A program made the translations under genes and the position numbers. Below the pieces are notes generated by a model. That model was not told the origin of the DNA. It worked only from the letters and a program-made list of their open reading frames with translations, and did no database searches. 20,216 nt of DNA from Calditrichota bacterium. Its GTDB lineage: Bacteria > Calditrichota > Calditrichia > RBG-13-44-9 > J042. Shown here one piece after another: positions 6,516-14,227 of the stretch (position 1 is its first letter; every line of letters starts with the position of its first letter). Location: positions 1-20,216 of the forward strand of contig JAADJD010000066.1 of assembly GCA_013150955.1 (NCBI GenBank), read 5' to 3'.

Positions 6516-8990
6516 TTATGCGTTGGCGTTATCGTTGTCGTTGCCCTCTTCCTCCGGTTTGGGGGCGGGTTTATCCGCAGTTTTCTTTTTATTTTCACCA
6601 GAAATTTTCTTGCGGAAGGCATCAGCCCGTTTGGCCAGTTTTTTCAGGTTCTGTTCCACCCGATAATAAATCGTGTTCCGCGGAAATCGTCCCCGCCGAT
6701 CACGCTCCCCTGCAGGCATGCCGGTTAAAATCTCCAGCCCATCTTCCACCGTATCGATGGCCCAGATGTGAAACTTCCCTTCGGCAACCGCCTGAATGAC
6801 TTCATCTTTAAGCATCAGATGATCCACATTGCTGCGAGGAATGATGACCCCCTGCTCTCCGGTCAGCCCTTTGGCCTGGCAAACCCGGTAGAATCCCTCG
6901 ATCTTTTCGTTTACGCCACCAATGGCCTGTATTTCGCCGTTTTGATTCACCGAACCAGTCACCGCAATGCCCTGTTTGATTGGCACTTCGGCCAGACTGG
7001 AAATCAGGGCAAAAAGCTCCGTGGAAGATGCGCTATCCCCGTCAATCACCGAGTAACTTTGTTCAAACGTTAAACTGGCCGAAAAAGACAGCGGGATGTG
7101 ACTGCCAAATTTGGAGTTAAAGAATCCGCTGAAAACGTAAACGCCTTTGTCGTGAATTTTACCGCTCAATCGGGCCTTGCGCTCAATGTGCACCACCTGT
7201 TCGTTGCCTATGTAGGTTTTCGCGGTGATGCGGTTGGGTCGACCAAAGCTGTAGTTGCCCACGTTTAAAACCGCCAGACCATTAATCTGCCCCACGGCCT
7301 CGCCATCCACCTGAATGCGGTAGATATCTCGCTCGATCATTTCCTGGATCTTTTCTTCAATCATGTTGTGGCGGTATTCATATTCCGAAATGGCTTTCCG
7401 CACGTGCCCTGCCGATACCACCGGTTGTCCATCCTGCTGTGCCCAGTAGGACGCTTCCCGAATGATACCCACAATTCGACCAAACTGCAGGGAAATTTTT
7501 TTCTGATCCTCCACCAGCCGATGCCCGTACAGGATCACCTCCCGTACTGCGCTGCGATCGAAGGGCAACAGGTGTTCCTCATCCACCACTTTCTTGATGA
7601 ACCGTGCATACTGGTGAATGGTGTGTTGGTCGGAATGGGTTTCGTAGTCGAAGTCGGCGCGGATTTTGAAAATCTTGGAAAATTCCTCGTCATACGCCTG
7701 GAGCAGGTAGTAAATCAGGCTGGAACCGATCAAAACCACCTTCACATCCAGGGGAATCGGCTGGGGTTTGATGACTGCGGAAGAGATGAAGCCGTAAAGT
7801 TCAGACACATCTTCGATACGGATTTCCTTGTTTTTGATGGCGCGTTTCAGCGCGTCGTATACAAATGGATTTTTCAGGATCTGATACGCATCTACCATCA
7901 AGTAGCCCCCATTGGCGCGCAGCAGGCTACCCGCTTTGATCATGGTAAAATCGGTTAAATACGTGCCAAACACGGCGTATTTTTCGATGCGGCCGATCAG
8001 ATTATTGTAGGTGGGATTGGTTTCGTAGATCACCGGTGCACCGGTTAAATGACGATTATCCACTACCACATTCACCTTATAGCGTTTGAAGTGCGAACGC
8101 CGTTCCAGATCCACCGGTGGTTTTTGCTCTTCCTTCTCCACTTCGGAAAGAAATTCATTGATGTTGTTTATAATGTCGCGCGAGACGTTGTCCAGGTATC
8201 GCAGGATTTGCGCATGATCGCGGTATTTTTCCTTCAATTCGTTCACGTATTGTTCGGTAACGAAACTGGCCACACGTTCATTCAGGGTGTTCAACGATTT
8301 TTGCGCCTCCATGTCCATGCGGGTGAGTGCCCGCACGGTTTCGGCAATTTTATTTTCCAGCATTTGAATGCGCCGGCTGATTTCTTCCTTCTCCTCTGGC
8401 GCCAGCTTTTCGTAATCTTCTGGTTTTATGGGTTTGCCATCTTTTAAAATGATGGTCTGGAAGCCCATGGGTGTACTTTGAATTTGCAGTCCCAGCCGCT
8501 TGGCCTCTTCGTCCAGCTGTTGAATTAACTTCCGCTTCTGTTCGTTGGTGCGGTTGATGATGATCATTTTCTGTTCATCGTAATTTTCGCTGGAAAAGGC
8601 GCGTTTAATTTCCCGTTTCAGCGTGCTGATCAGCTGATCCATATCCCACTGGAATTCTTTGCCCATGCCCGCCGGCAAATGAAACGCCTCCGGGGAGTCA
8701 GGATCGGTGAAGTTGTAAACATAGACCCAGTCGCTGGGCACCGGACGTTTTTCGGCAAAGCGGTTCAAAATGTCCTTTACAATGGTGGTGCGTCCGGTAC
8801 CGGATGCGCCGGTCACAAAAATATTGTAACCGGAGGATTGAATGCCCAGTGCCAGCTCCATGGCACGCAGCGCCCGATCCTGACCAATCACCGTTTCCAG
8901 CGCCGGTAAATCCTGGGTGGTTTCGAACGGAAAACTCTCCAGGGGAAAATGCTTCTTTAATTGTTCGGGTTTCAGTTCTGTGATGGACAT
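6516..8990 (-). CDS. Lon-like ATP-dependent protease (AAA_32 / Lon_C type)
   Basis: This 824-aa cytoplasmic protein has an N-terminal ATPase and a C-terminal Lon-type peptidase. The P-loop is GASGTGRTT at 61-69, with Arg where classical Walker A has Lys; I recall GTGRTT as usual in this subfamily. A Walker-B-like stretch, GGYLMVDA, has Asp at 367. Residues about 145-290 are a charged coiled-coil insert. The peptidase keeps GDSASS (Ser653) and GGVNEKIEG (Lys696). Their 43-residue spacing equals that of the E. coli Lon Ser-Lys dyad, so it should be catalytically active. Classical LonA has a different N-domain; this resembles the separate family of Lon-related putative proteases. The tail (about 780-824) is Lys-rich, then acidic, ending EEEGNDNDNANA. 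It is transcribed divergently from the yceD-fab operon. Upstream of the ATG only a weak GGGA is visible as a ribosome site. Confidence 0.93.
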   Translation of the reverse strand: MSITELKPEQLKKHFPLESFPFETTQDLPALETVIGQDRALRAMELALGIQSSGYNIFVTGASGTGRTTIVKDILNRFAEKRPVPSDWVYVYNFTDPDSPEAFHLPAGMGKEFQWDMDQLISTLKREIKRAFSSENYDEQKMIIINRTNEQKRKLIQQLDEEAKRLGLQIQSTPMGFQTIILKDGKPIKPEDYEKLAPEEKEEISRRIQMLENKIAETVRALTRMDMEAQKSLNTLNERVASFVTEQYVNELKEKYRDHAQILRYLDNVSRDIINNINEFLSEVEKEEQKPPVDLERRSHFKRYKVNVVVDNRHLTGAPVIYETNPTYNNLIGRIEKYAVFGTYLTDFTMIKAGSLLRANGGYLMVDAYQILKNPFVYDALKRAIKNKEIRIEDVSELYGFISSAVIKPQPIPLDVKVVLIGSSLIYYLLQAYDEEFSKIFKIRADFDYETHSDQHTIHQYARFIKKVVDEEHLLPFDRSAVREVILYGHRLVEDQKKISLQFGRIVGIIREASYWAQQDGQPVVSAGHVRKAISEYEYRHNMIEEKIQEMIERDIYRIQVDGEAVGQINGLAVLNVGNYSFGRPNRITAKTYIGNEQVVHIERKARLSGKIHDKGVYVFSGFFNSKFGSHIPLSFSASLTFEQSYSVIDGDSASSTELFALISSLAEVPIKQGIAVTGSVNQNGEIQAIGGVNEKIEGFYRVCQAKGLTGEQGVIIPRSNVDHLMLKDEVIQAVAEGKFHIWAIDTVEDGLEILTGMPAGERDRRGRFPRNTIYYRVEQNLKKLAKRADAFRKKISGENKKKTADKPAPKPEEEGNDNDNANA

Positions 8991-9281
8991 GCTGTGGTTC
9001 CCGTGTTTTGATGATGATTAATTTAACCGTTAACGGGCGGAAGGAGCAATGCAAATTTCAGAATGGAACGCCAGGACGTTTCCAGCGTTCTATTGGCAGT
9101 ATTAACGGCACGGAAAGAAGAAACCCAATGGCAGGTTCCCGGAACAGATTTATGGAATCCGGGAGTGTGGCGGAGGAATGGGGAGAGTTTTTCCGAATCT
9201 GTGGCGAAACCTGCCGGAATTTGGGCTTCTGACAAAGGTCTTGACAAAATTTTGTGGGAGACTTAAATTTGGAGTTTAGTT
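8991..9281. promoter_or_regulatory. Divergent control region between the Lon-like gene and the yceD-fab operon
   Basis: These 291 bp must hold the promoters of both outward-facing genes. A perfect 10-bp palindrome CCGTTAACGG (9027-9036) lies 37 bp upstream of the protease start and could be an operator. Small frames exist on both strands (9008-9266), but none resembles a known protein or has a convincing ribosome site. I see no CIRCE-type inverted repeat that would mark HrcA heat-shock control. The central 9060-9230 part is GC-richer than usual for a promoter region and remains unexplained. Confidence 0.5.
9241..9269 (+). promoter_or_regulatory. Promoter candidate for the yceD-rpmF-fab operon
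   Basis: TTGACA (9241-9246), a 17-bp spacer and TAAATT (9264-9269, four of six consensus bases) precede yceD. The predicted transcript start near 9276 would leave only about 6 nt before the ATG and would exclude the GGAG at 9271-9274. Either the mRNA is nearly leaderless or the real start site lies further upstream. Confidence 0.35.
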
Positions 9282-9794
9282 ATGAAGATACCGATTCTAC
9301 ATCTGGAAGAGGGGATTCACCATTACGATTTCACAATTGAGGGTGGATCCTTACACTTTTATCGCGAAGAGGTGTATCCGCATGAAATGCAGGTGCACGT
9401 GGAATTGAACAAGTTCGAACGTAACATCAAGTGCACCATTCATGTGGAGACCACGGCACATTACATCTGTGATCGCTGCCTGGTGGAATACGAACGGCCT
9501 TTTGCCGAGGATTTTGAAGTGTTGTTCCACATCGGTACGCGCGATTTGATCACCGATGAGGAAGATGTAATCATTCTGCCACCGGAAACGGTGGATATTG
9601 ATCTGACAGAGCGGTTGCAGGAGTTTTTGATTTTAAACGTACCGATGAAAATGTTGTGCACCGATACCTGCAAGGGGATTTGTGCGGGCTGTGGTGCCGA
9701 TTTAAACCATGAAGAGTGCCGTTGCACTGAGCAGCCCATTGATCCCCGCTGGTTGAAATTGAAAGAGCTATTAGATAAGTCACCTGAGCGCTGA
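9282..9794 (+). CDS. yceD: YceD / DUF177 family protein
   Basis: This 170-aa protein belongs to the family almost always encoded just upstream of rpmF; in plants and bacteria it is linked to 23S rRNA processing and accumulation. It carries the family's cysteine pattern: CDRC at 63-66, then CTDTCKGICAGCG at 126-138 and CRC at 146-148, suggesting metal binding. The PIDPRWLKLKELL end is also typical. The start has a GGAG seven bases upstream. It is followed after 39 bp by rpmF, giving the expected yceD-rpmF pair at the head of the fatty-acid operon. Confidence 0.92.
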   Translation: MKIPILHLEEGIHHYDFTIEGGSLHFYREEVYPHEMQVHVELNKFERNIKCTIHVETTAHYICDRCLVEYERPFAEDFEVLFHIGTRDLITDEEDVIILPPETVDIDLTERLQEFLILNVPMKMLCTDTCKGICAGCGADLNHEECRCTEQPIDPRWLKLKELLDKSPER

Positions 9795-9833
9795 GGTGCG
9801 ATGGTAGTGGAGTCATAGCACGAGGAGAACGAA

Positions 9834-10022
9834 ATGGCGAATCCGAAACGGAAGTTGTCCAAATCCAAACGCGATAAACGGCGTGCCGTGTGGATGCGTC
9901 GCTTAACAGCCAGAACCCTCTCGACTTGTCCCAACTGTGGGGAAGCAAAACTGCCCCATCATGCCTGTCCGCATTGTGGCTATTACCGGGGGCAGCAGTT
10001 GTCGATTGCCAGGGAAGAATAA
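9834..10022 (+). CDS. rpmF: Large ribosomal subunit protein bL32
   Basis: This 62-aa basic protein begins [17 protein letters not shown], the standard bL32 N-terminus. It has two CxxC pairs (Cys32, Cys35, Cys45, Cys48), so it is the zinc-binding form rather than the cysteine-free paralogue some bacteria induce under zinc starvation. AGGAG lies about 8 bases before the ATG. It is cotranscribed with yceD upstream and plsX 21 bp downstream, coupling ribosome and lipid synthesis genes as in many bacteria. Confidence 0.97.
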   Translation: MANPKRKLSKSKRDKRRAVWMRRLTARTLSTCPNCGEAKLPHHACPHCGYYRGQQLSIAREE

Positions 10023-10043
10023 TTTGTCCAGGAGTCTGGCTGG

Positions 10044-11078
10044 ATGCGAATTGTTTTAGATGCAATGGGTGGTGATTACGCCCCACGAGCCCCGGTTGAA
10101 GGGGCTCTTTTATATGATAAGGAATTTAAGGGGCGCGATCAAATCATCCTGGTGGGGGATAAAGCTCAGATCGAAAAAGAGATCGAGCGCCACCATTTCA
10201 CCACACCCCGAAACATTAAAGTGGTGCATGCTTCCCAGGTGATTACCATGCACGAACAGCCAGCGACCGCCATCCGGCGGAAAAAAGATTCATCCATGGT
10301 GCGCGGATTACAAATGATCAAGGAAGGTCTGGCCGATGCCTTTGTAAGTGCCGGCAGCACCGGCGCGCAGATGGCCGCCAGCCTGTTCATCCTGGGACGC
10401 ATTCCGGGCGTGCACCGTCCCGCACTGGGAGCTTTCCTGCCACGGGAAGGGGGTGTCGTTTTACTGATTGATGTGGGTGCCAATGCCGATTGCCGCCCCG
10501 TAAACCTGCTTCAGTTCGGCCTGATGGGCAGTATCTTCATCGAATACATTTACGATGTGCCGCATCCTCGGGTGGGATTGTTGAACATTGGCGAGGAACC
10601 GGGCAAGGGAAACGAGTTGACCCGCGCCGCCTACGAGCTGATGAAAGAACATATCCCGGACTTTGTGGGCAATGTGGAAGGCCGAAACGTGCTTCACGAA
10701 GTGACCGACGTCATCGTTACCGATGGCTTTACCGGTAACGTCATCCTGAAATTCGCCGAAAGCATCCTGGAAGTCTTCGGACGGTCATTCAAACGAAGCG
10801 TGGGCAAGAATATCTTTTCTCTGACCGGCGCCTTCCTGGTGCGCCACGCGTTTCGAGACATGAAGCGCAACTTCGATTATCAGGAATATGGGGGAGTGCC
10901 TTTGCTGGGCGTGGATGGCATCTCCATCATTTGCCACGGAAGTTCCTCTCCCCGCGCGTTGAAAAACGCCATCAAAGTGGCCCGTCTGATGGGGGAAAAG
11001 CAGGTGAACCGTCACATCCAGCAGGAATTAAAAACGCGAGGAATGATATGGGAAGAAAAGCCGTCGTTACAGGGGTAG
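10044..11078 (+). CDS. plsX: Phosphate acyltransferase PlsX
   Basis: PlsX (344 aa, normal length) converts acyl-ACP plus phosphate to acyl-phosphate, the donor used by PlsY for the first step of phospholipid synthesis. The family start DAMGGDYAP (6-14) and the glycine-rich SAGSTGA (102-108) are present, as are GNVEGR and TDGFTGNVILK further on. AGGAG (10030-10034) sits 9 bases before the ATG. The 3' end overlaps the start of fabH by 31 bp in another frame, implying translational coupling. It is a peripheral membrane or cytosolic enzyme. Confidence 0.97.
   Translation: MRIVLDAMGGDYAPRAPVEGALLYDKEFKGRDQIILVGDKAQIEKEIERHHFTTPRNIKVVHASQVITMHEQPATAIRRKKDSSMVRGLQMIKEGLADAFVSAGSTGAQMAASLFILGRIPGVHRPALGAFLPREGGVVLLIDVGANADCRPVNLLQFGLMGSIFIEYIYDVPHPRVGLLNIGEEPGKGNELTRAAYELMKEHIPDFVGNVEGRNVLHEVTDVIVTDGFTGNVILKFAESILEVFGRSFKRSVGKNIFSLTGAFLVRHAFRDMKRNFDYQEYGGVPLLGVDGISIICHGSSSPRALKNAIKVARLMGEKQVNRHIQQELKTRGMIWEEKPSLQG
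11038..11042 (+). promoter_or_regulatory. Ribosome binding site that fixes the fabH start
   Basis: GAGGA lies 5 bases before the ATG at 11048, inside the plsX coding region. The reading frame is open back to 10931, but the upstream 39 residues are only plsX read in another frame. Protein similarity to FabH begins at MGRKAVVTGVG. Confidence 0.7.
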
Positions 11079-12040
11079 GGCAGTATGTGCCACCGGGTGT
11101 GCTTACCAATAAAGATCTGGAAAAAATGGTGGATACGTCCGACGAGTGGATTGTAACCCGAACGGGAATCAGGGAGCGCCACATCCTGGGGAAAAACCTG
11201 CCAACTTCCTACATGGGGGTGCGGGCAGCCCAGATGATCCTGAATGAGAAAAATATCGATCCCCTGGAAATTGACATGATTGTGGTGGCGACCGTTACGC
11301 CGGATATGATGTTCCCCAATACTGCATCGCGCATTCAGGAAAAGCTGGGCGCAAAGAACGCCTGGGGGATGGATGTGAATGGTGCCTGTACCGGATTTAT
11401 TTACGCGCTGGCAACGGGAGCCATGTTTGTGGAAAGCGGGCGTTATAAGAAGGTGCTGGTAATTGGTGCGGACAAAATGAGCAGCATTGTGGATTATACC
11501 GATCGAAACAACTGTGTGCTTTTCGGCGATGCGGCGGCAGCCGTCTTGCTGGAGCCGGGTGAAGAACGCGATTACGGTGTGGTCGACTTTATCCTGAAAA
11601 CCGATGGCACCGGCGGCAAATACCTGTACATGCCGGGCGGCGGCAGTTTGCATCCCCCATCTCACGAAACCGTGGATAAAAAAATGCACTTCATTCATCA
11701 GGAAGGCCGAACCGTGTTTAAATTTGCGGTCACCGAAATGGCCAACGTTTCCGAGGAAATATTGCAAAAGAACGGCCTCAGTGGAACGGACATCAAATAT
11801 TTCATCCCCCATCAGGCCAATTTGCGTATTATTGACGCCACGGGGAAACGATTGGGCTTGTCGGATGATCAGGTGGTGGTCAACATCGACCGCTACGGTA
11901 ACACCACCGCGGCCACCATTCCCCTGGGACTGTACGAGCTTTACAGCCAGAATAAATTGCAGCGGGGAGACTACGTCCTGATGGCCGCTTTTGGCGCCGG
12001 TTTTACCTGGGGAAGCTTACTGCTTCGCTGGGCAATTTGA
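11048..12040 (+). CDS. fabH: Beta-ketoacyl-ACP synthase III
   Basis: FabH (330 aa from the chosen start) condenses acetyl-CoA or a branched primer with malonyl-ACP to begin fatty-acid elongation. The catalytic triad is complete: Cys114 in NGACTGF, His255 in PHQANLR and Asn285 in RYGNTTAA. These correspond to Cys112, His244 and Asn274 of E. coli. The N-terminus VVTGVGQYVPPG and the TSDEWI...TGIRERH stretch are family hallmarks. It overlaps plsX by 31 bp. A 106-bp gap to fabD follows, the longest in this part of the operon, with an A-rich run but no clear promoter. Whether it uses acetyl or branched primers cannot be read from sequence alone. Confidence 0.97.
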   Translation: MGRKAVVTGVGQYVPPGVLTNKDLEKMVDTSDEWIVTRTGIRERHILGKNLPTSYMGVRAAQMILNEKNIDPLEIDMIVVATVTPDMMFPNTASRIQEKLGAKNAWGMDVNGACTGFIYALATGAMFVESGRYKKVLVIGADKMSSIVDYTDRNNCVLFGDAAAAVLLEPGEERDYGVVDFILKTDGTGGKYLYMPGGGSLHPPSHETVDKKMHFIHQEGRTVFKFAVTEMANVSEEILQKNGLSGTDIKYFIPHQANLRIIDATGKRLGLSDDQVVVNIDRYGNTTAATIPLGLYELYSQNKLQRGDYVLMAAFGAGFTWGSLLLRWAI

Positions 12041-12146
12041 TTGTTTCCCAAAAAAATCGTAATATTAGGGTTGTCTGGATTCGGGGGGCAAAGTACCCCG
12101 GGAGAAAGAAAAAAATCGAAAAAACATAAAACGGTGAGGGGGTCTA

Positions 12147-13085
12147 ATGGGAAAAGTGGCATTTCTCTTTCCCGGTCAGGGTTCCCAGTATGTGGGAATG
12201 GGAAAAGATCTGTATGAGGCGTTTCCCCTGGTTCGGGAAGTGTACGATGTGGCAGAGGAAATTTTGAAATTGCCCATCAAACAACTCAGCTTCGATGGGC
12301 CAGAAGAAGCGCTAACCCAAACGCAGTACACCCAGCCGGCCATTTTTGTTCACAGCGTGGCGGTGGATCGCTTGCTTAAAGAGGAAGAAGGCATTGAGCC
12401 GGAGGGGACGGCCGGTCACAGTCTGGGGGAATATTCGGCGCTGGTGAGTGCCGGCGCTATTGCGTTTGAAGATGCCCTGCGTCTGGTAAAAATCCGGGGC
12501 GAACTGATGCAACACGCCGGAGAGAAAAATCCCGGAACCATGGCCGCCATCATGGGGGCCAGCCGGGAACAGGTGGAGGAAATCTGCAACCGGGCGTCGC
12601 AATTTGGGGTGGTGCAACCGGCCAACTTTAATTCGCCGGGACAGATTGTGATTTCCGGGAGCATCGAAGCGGTGCGAAAGGCCATGGACATTGCCCGGGA
12701 AATGGGAGTGCGCCGGGTGCGCGAACTGACCGTCAGCGGTGCCTTCCATTCGCCATTAATGAAAGATGCCCTCAATGGGCTGGTGCAGGCCCTGCAGGAA
12801 GTGGAAATCCGCCCGGCCCGGGTTCCGGTTTACACCAACGTGGAAGCACTGCCCGTTACCGATCCGGAAGAAATTCGAGAATTGTTGCTCCAGCAGCTGC
12901 TTTCGCCCGTGCAGTGGGAAAACATTATCCGCCAGATGGTTACCGATGGATACGATACATTTTATGAAGTTGGCCCTGGAAAGGTCTTGCAGGGGCTGCA
13001 AAAGCGAATCGTTCCAGAATTTCCCTGTCTGGCAGTGGGGGATCTGGAGAAATTGCAATCCCTAAAAGTGGGGAACCAGGTATGA
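12147..13085 (+). CDS. fabD: Malonyl-CoA:ACP transacylase
   Basis: FabD (312 aa) moves malonyl from CoA to acyl-carrier protein. It starts MGKVAFLFPGQGSQYVGMG, the usual FabD opening. The nucleophile is Ser92 in GHSLGEYSAL and the catalytic His is 201 in SGAFHSPLM; both numbers match E. coli FabD exactly. GAGGGGG lies about 5 bases before the ATG. The last four bases (ATGA) overlap the fabG start, a typical coupled stop-start. Confidence 0.97.
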   Translation: MGKVAFLFPGQGSQYVGMGKDLYEAFPLVREVYDVAEEILKLPIKQLSFDGPEEALTQTQYTQPAIFVHSVAVDRLLKEEEGIEPEGTAGHSLGEYSALVSAGAIAFEDALRLVKIRGELMQHAGEKNPGTMAAIMGASREQVEEICNRASQFGVVQPANFNSPGQIVISGSIEAVRKAMDIAREMGVRRVRELTVSGAFHSPLMKDALNGLVQALQEVEIRPARVPVYTNVEALPVTDPEEIRELLLQQLLSPVQWENIIRQMVTDGYDTFYEVGPGKVLQGLQKRIVPEFPCLAVGDLEKLQSLKVGNQV

Positions 13086-13825
13086 GGTTAAAAGACAGGG
13101 TTGCCATTGTAACCGGATCCACCCGGGGCATTGGGGAAGCCATTGCCCGGGCCTTTGCGCGGGAGGGCGCCTGGGTGGTGATTGTGGGCCGCAACGGCGA
13201 GCGGGCCGAGAAAGTGGCCGCCGAAATCCGCGAACAGGGAGGCCAGGCCATGGCGGTAGTCGCCGATGTCTCCCGAATGGAAGACGCCCAGAACTTAGTA
13301 AAACAGACGTTGGATACCTGGGGAAAAATTGATATTTTAGTGAACAATGCCGGCATTACCCGGGACAATCTGCTGCTGCGGATGTCCGAGGCAGAATGGG
13401 ATGAGGTACTGAATATTAATCTAAAAGGGGCGTTCAACTGTACCAAAAGTGTTGTCCGGCAGATGATGAAACAGCGGCAGGGGCGGATCATCAATATTAC
13501 CTCGGTTGTGGGACAGATGGGCAACGCGGGACAGGCCAATTATGCGGCTTCGAAGGCGGGATTGATCGGTTTCACCCGTTCCGTGGCGCGGGAGCTGGCT
13601 TCCCGGAATATTACCTGCAATGCCATTGCTCCGGGGTACATCGAAACGGATATGACCGCAGCGCTGGATGAGCCGGTACGCGAAGCCCTTCAAAAACAAA
13701 TTCCTTTAAATCGCCTGGGCCAGGCCGAGGATGTGGCCAGAGTTGCCGTGTTCCTGGCCAGTGACGACGCCGCTTACATCACCGGACAGGTGATTAATGT
13801 GGATGGGGGAATGGTGATGGCTTAA
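13082..13825 (+). CDS. fabG: 3-oxoacyl-ACP reductase
   Basis: FabG (247 aa) is the NADPH-dependent short-chain dehydrogenase that reduces beta-ketoacyl-ACP. The nucleotide-binding motif GSTRGIG is at 12-18, NNAG follows in the central strand, and the catalytic Ser141, Tyr154 and Lys158 (YAASK) are intact. The C-terminal YITGQVINVDGGMVM is diagnostic of FabG among short-chain dehydrogenases. It overlaps fabD by 4 bp and precedes acpP by 37 bp. Confidence 0.97.
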   Translation: MRLKDRVAIVTGSTRGIGEAIARAFAREGAWVVIVGRNGERAEKVAAEIREQGGQAMAVVADVSRMEDAQNLVKQTLDTWGKIDILVNNAGITRDNLLLRMSEAEWDEVLNINLKGAFNCTKSVVRQMMKQRQGRIINITSVVGQMGNAGQANYAASKAGLIGFTRSVARELASRNITCNAIAPGYIETDMTAALDEPVREALQKQIPLNRLGQAEDVARVAVFLASDDAAYITGQVINVDGGMVMA

Positions 13826-13862
13826 TCATAAACCGAAACCTAAATAACTAAAAGGAGGTCGT

Positions 13863-14105
13863 ATGTCTTTAGAAGAAAAGGTCAAGGATATCATCGTGGA
13901 CAAGCTGGGGGTGGCACCGGAAAAGGTAACTCCGGAGGCCCATTTTATCGAGGATCTGGGAGCCGATTCGCTGGATACTGTGGAACTGGTCATGGCATTT
14001 GAAGAGGAGTTCAATGTGGAAATTCCTGACGAAGATGCGCAAAAGATTACTACCGTGCAGGCGGCCATTGATTACTTAAGTCAAAAGATTCAGGAAGCCG
14101 AATAA
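13863..14105 (+). CDS. acpP: Acyl carrier protein
   Basis: This 80-aa, strongly acidic ACP carries growing acyl chains. The 4'-phosphopantetheine site is Ser36 in [12 protein letters not shown], the canonical DSL motif. A strong AAGGAGGT (13852-13859) sits just before the ATG, the best ribosome site in the window, which fits the high ACP level cells need. A conspicuous stem-loop follows in the 122-bp gap to fabF. Confidence 0.98.
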   Translation: MSLEEKVKDIIVDKLGVAPEKVTPEAHFIEDLGADSLDTVELVMAFEEEFNVEIPDEDAQKITTVQAAIDYLSQKIQEAE

Positions 14106-14117
14106 TTTTCCCTACAT

Positions 14118-14185
14118 GGGGTGACTCAAAAACAGTTTTTTAGTCTGTAACAACGTTCTACACTGCAGGGGTTTTGAGTCACCCC
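14118..14185 (+). promoter_or_regulatory. Large stem-loop between acpP and fabF
   Basis: A perfect 14-bp inverted repeat (14118-14131 with 14172-14185) encloses a 40-nt loop. Inside it, CAGT (14133-14136) can pair with ACTG (14162-14165). It starts 13 bp after the acpP stop codon and ends 42 bp before the fabF ATG. No T-run follows the right arm on the plus strand, so a simple intrinsic terminator is unlikely. Plausible roles are an mRNA 3'-stabiliser that raises acpP over fabF, an attenuator, or an RNase III processing site. Confidence 0.7.
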
Positions 14186-14215
14186 TTCTGTTTTGGGAGC
14201 AGAGGTGAAAAAATT

Positions 14216-14223
14216 AAGGAAGG
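14216..14223 (+). promoter_or_regulatory. Ribosome binding site that fixes the fabF start
   Basis: AAGGAAGG lies 4 bases before the ATG at 14228. The frame is open back to 14174, but that upstream part lies in the stem-loop arm and would add residues unlike any FabF. Starting at 14228 also gives active-site numbering identical to E. coli. Confidence 0.7.
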
Positions 14224-14227
14224 CTCT

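Noticed and set aside
6401-6799. Plus-strand frames over the Lon-like gene's 3' end, just after a promoter-like site
   Set aside because: They read repeat copy C and then the antisense strand of the protease tail. The starts are TTG or lack ribosome sites, and the products resemble nothing known.
9008-9266. Small frames on both strands in the divergent control region
   Set aside because: Three overlapping frames compete, none with a Shine-Dalgarno at sensible spacing or a recognisable sequence. A real small protein is possible but unsupported.
10931-11047. N-terminal extension of FabH by 39 residues
   Set aside because: The extension is plsX sequence in another frame. The ribosome site and family similarity both place the start at 11048.
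12041-12146. Promoter or terminator between fabH and fabD
   Set aside because: There is a short GGGG...CCCC pairing and an A-rich run but no convincing -35/-10 pair or stem with a T-run. It is probably just an operon spacer.
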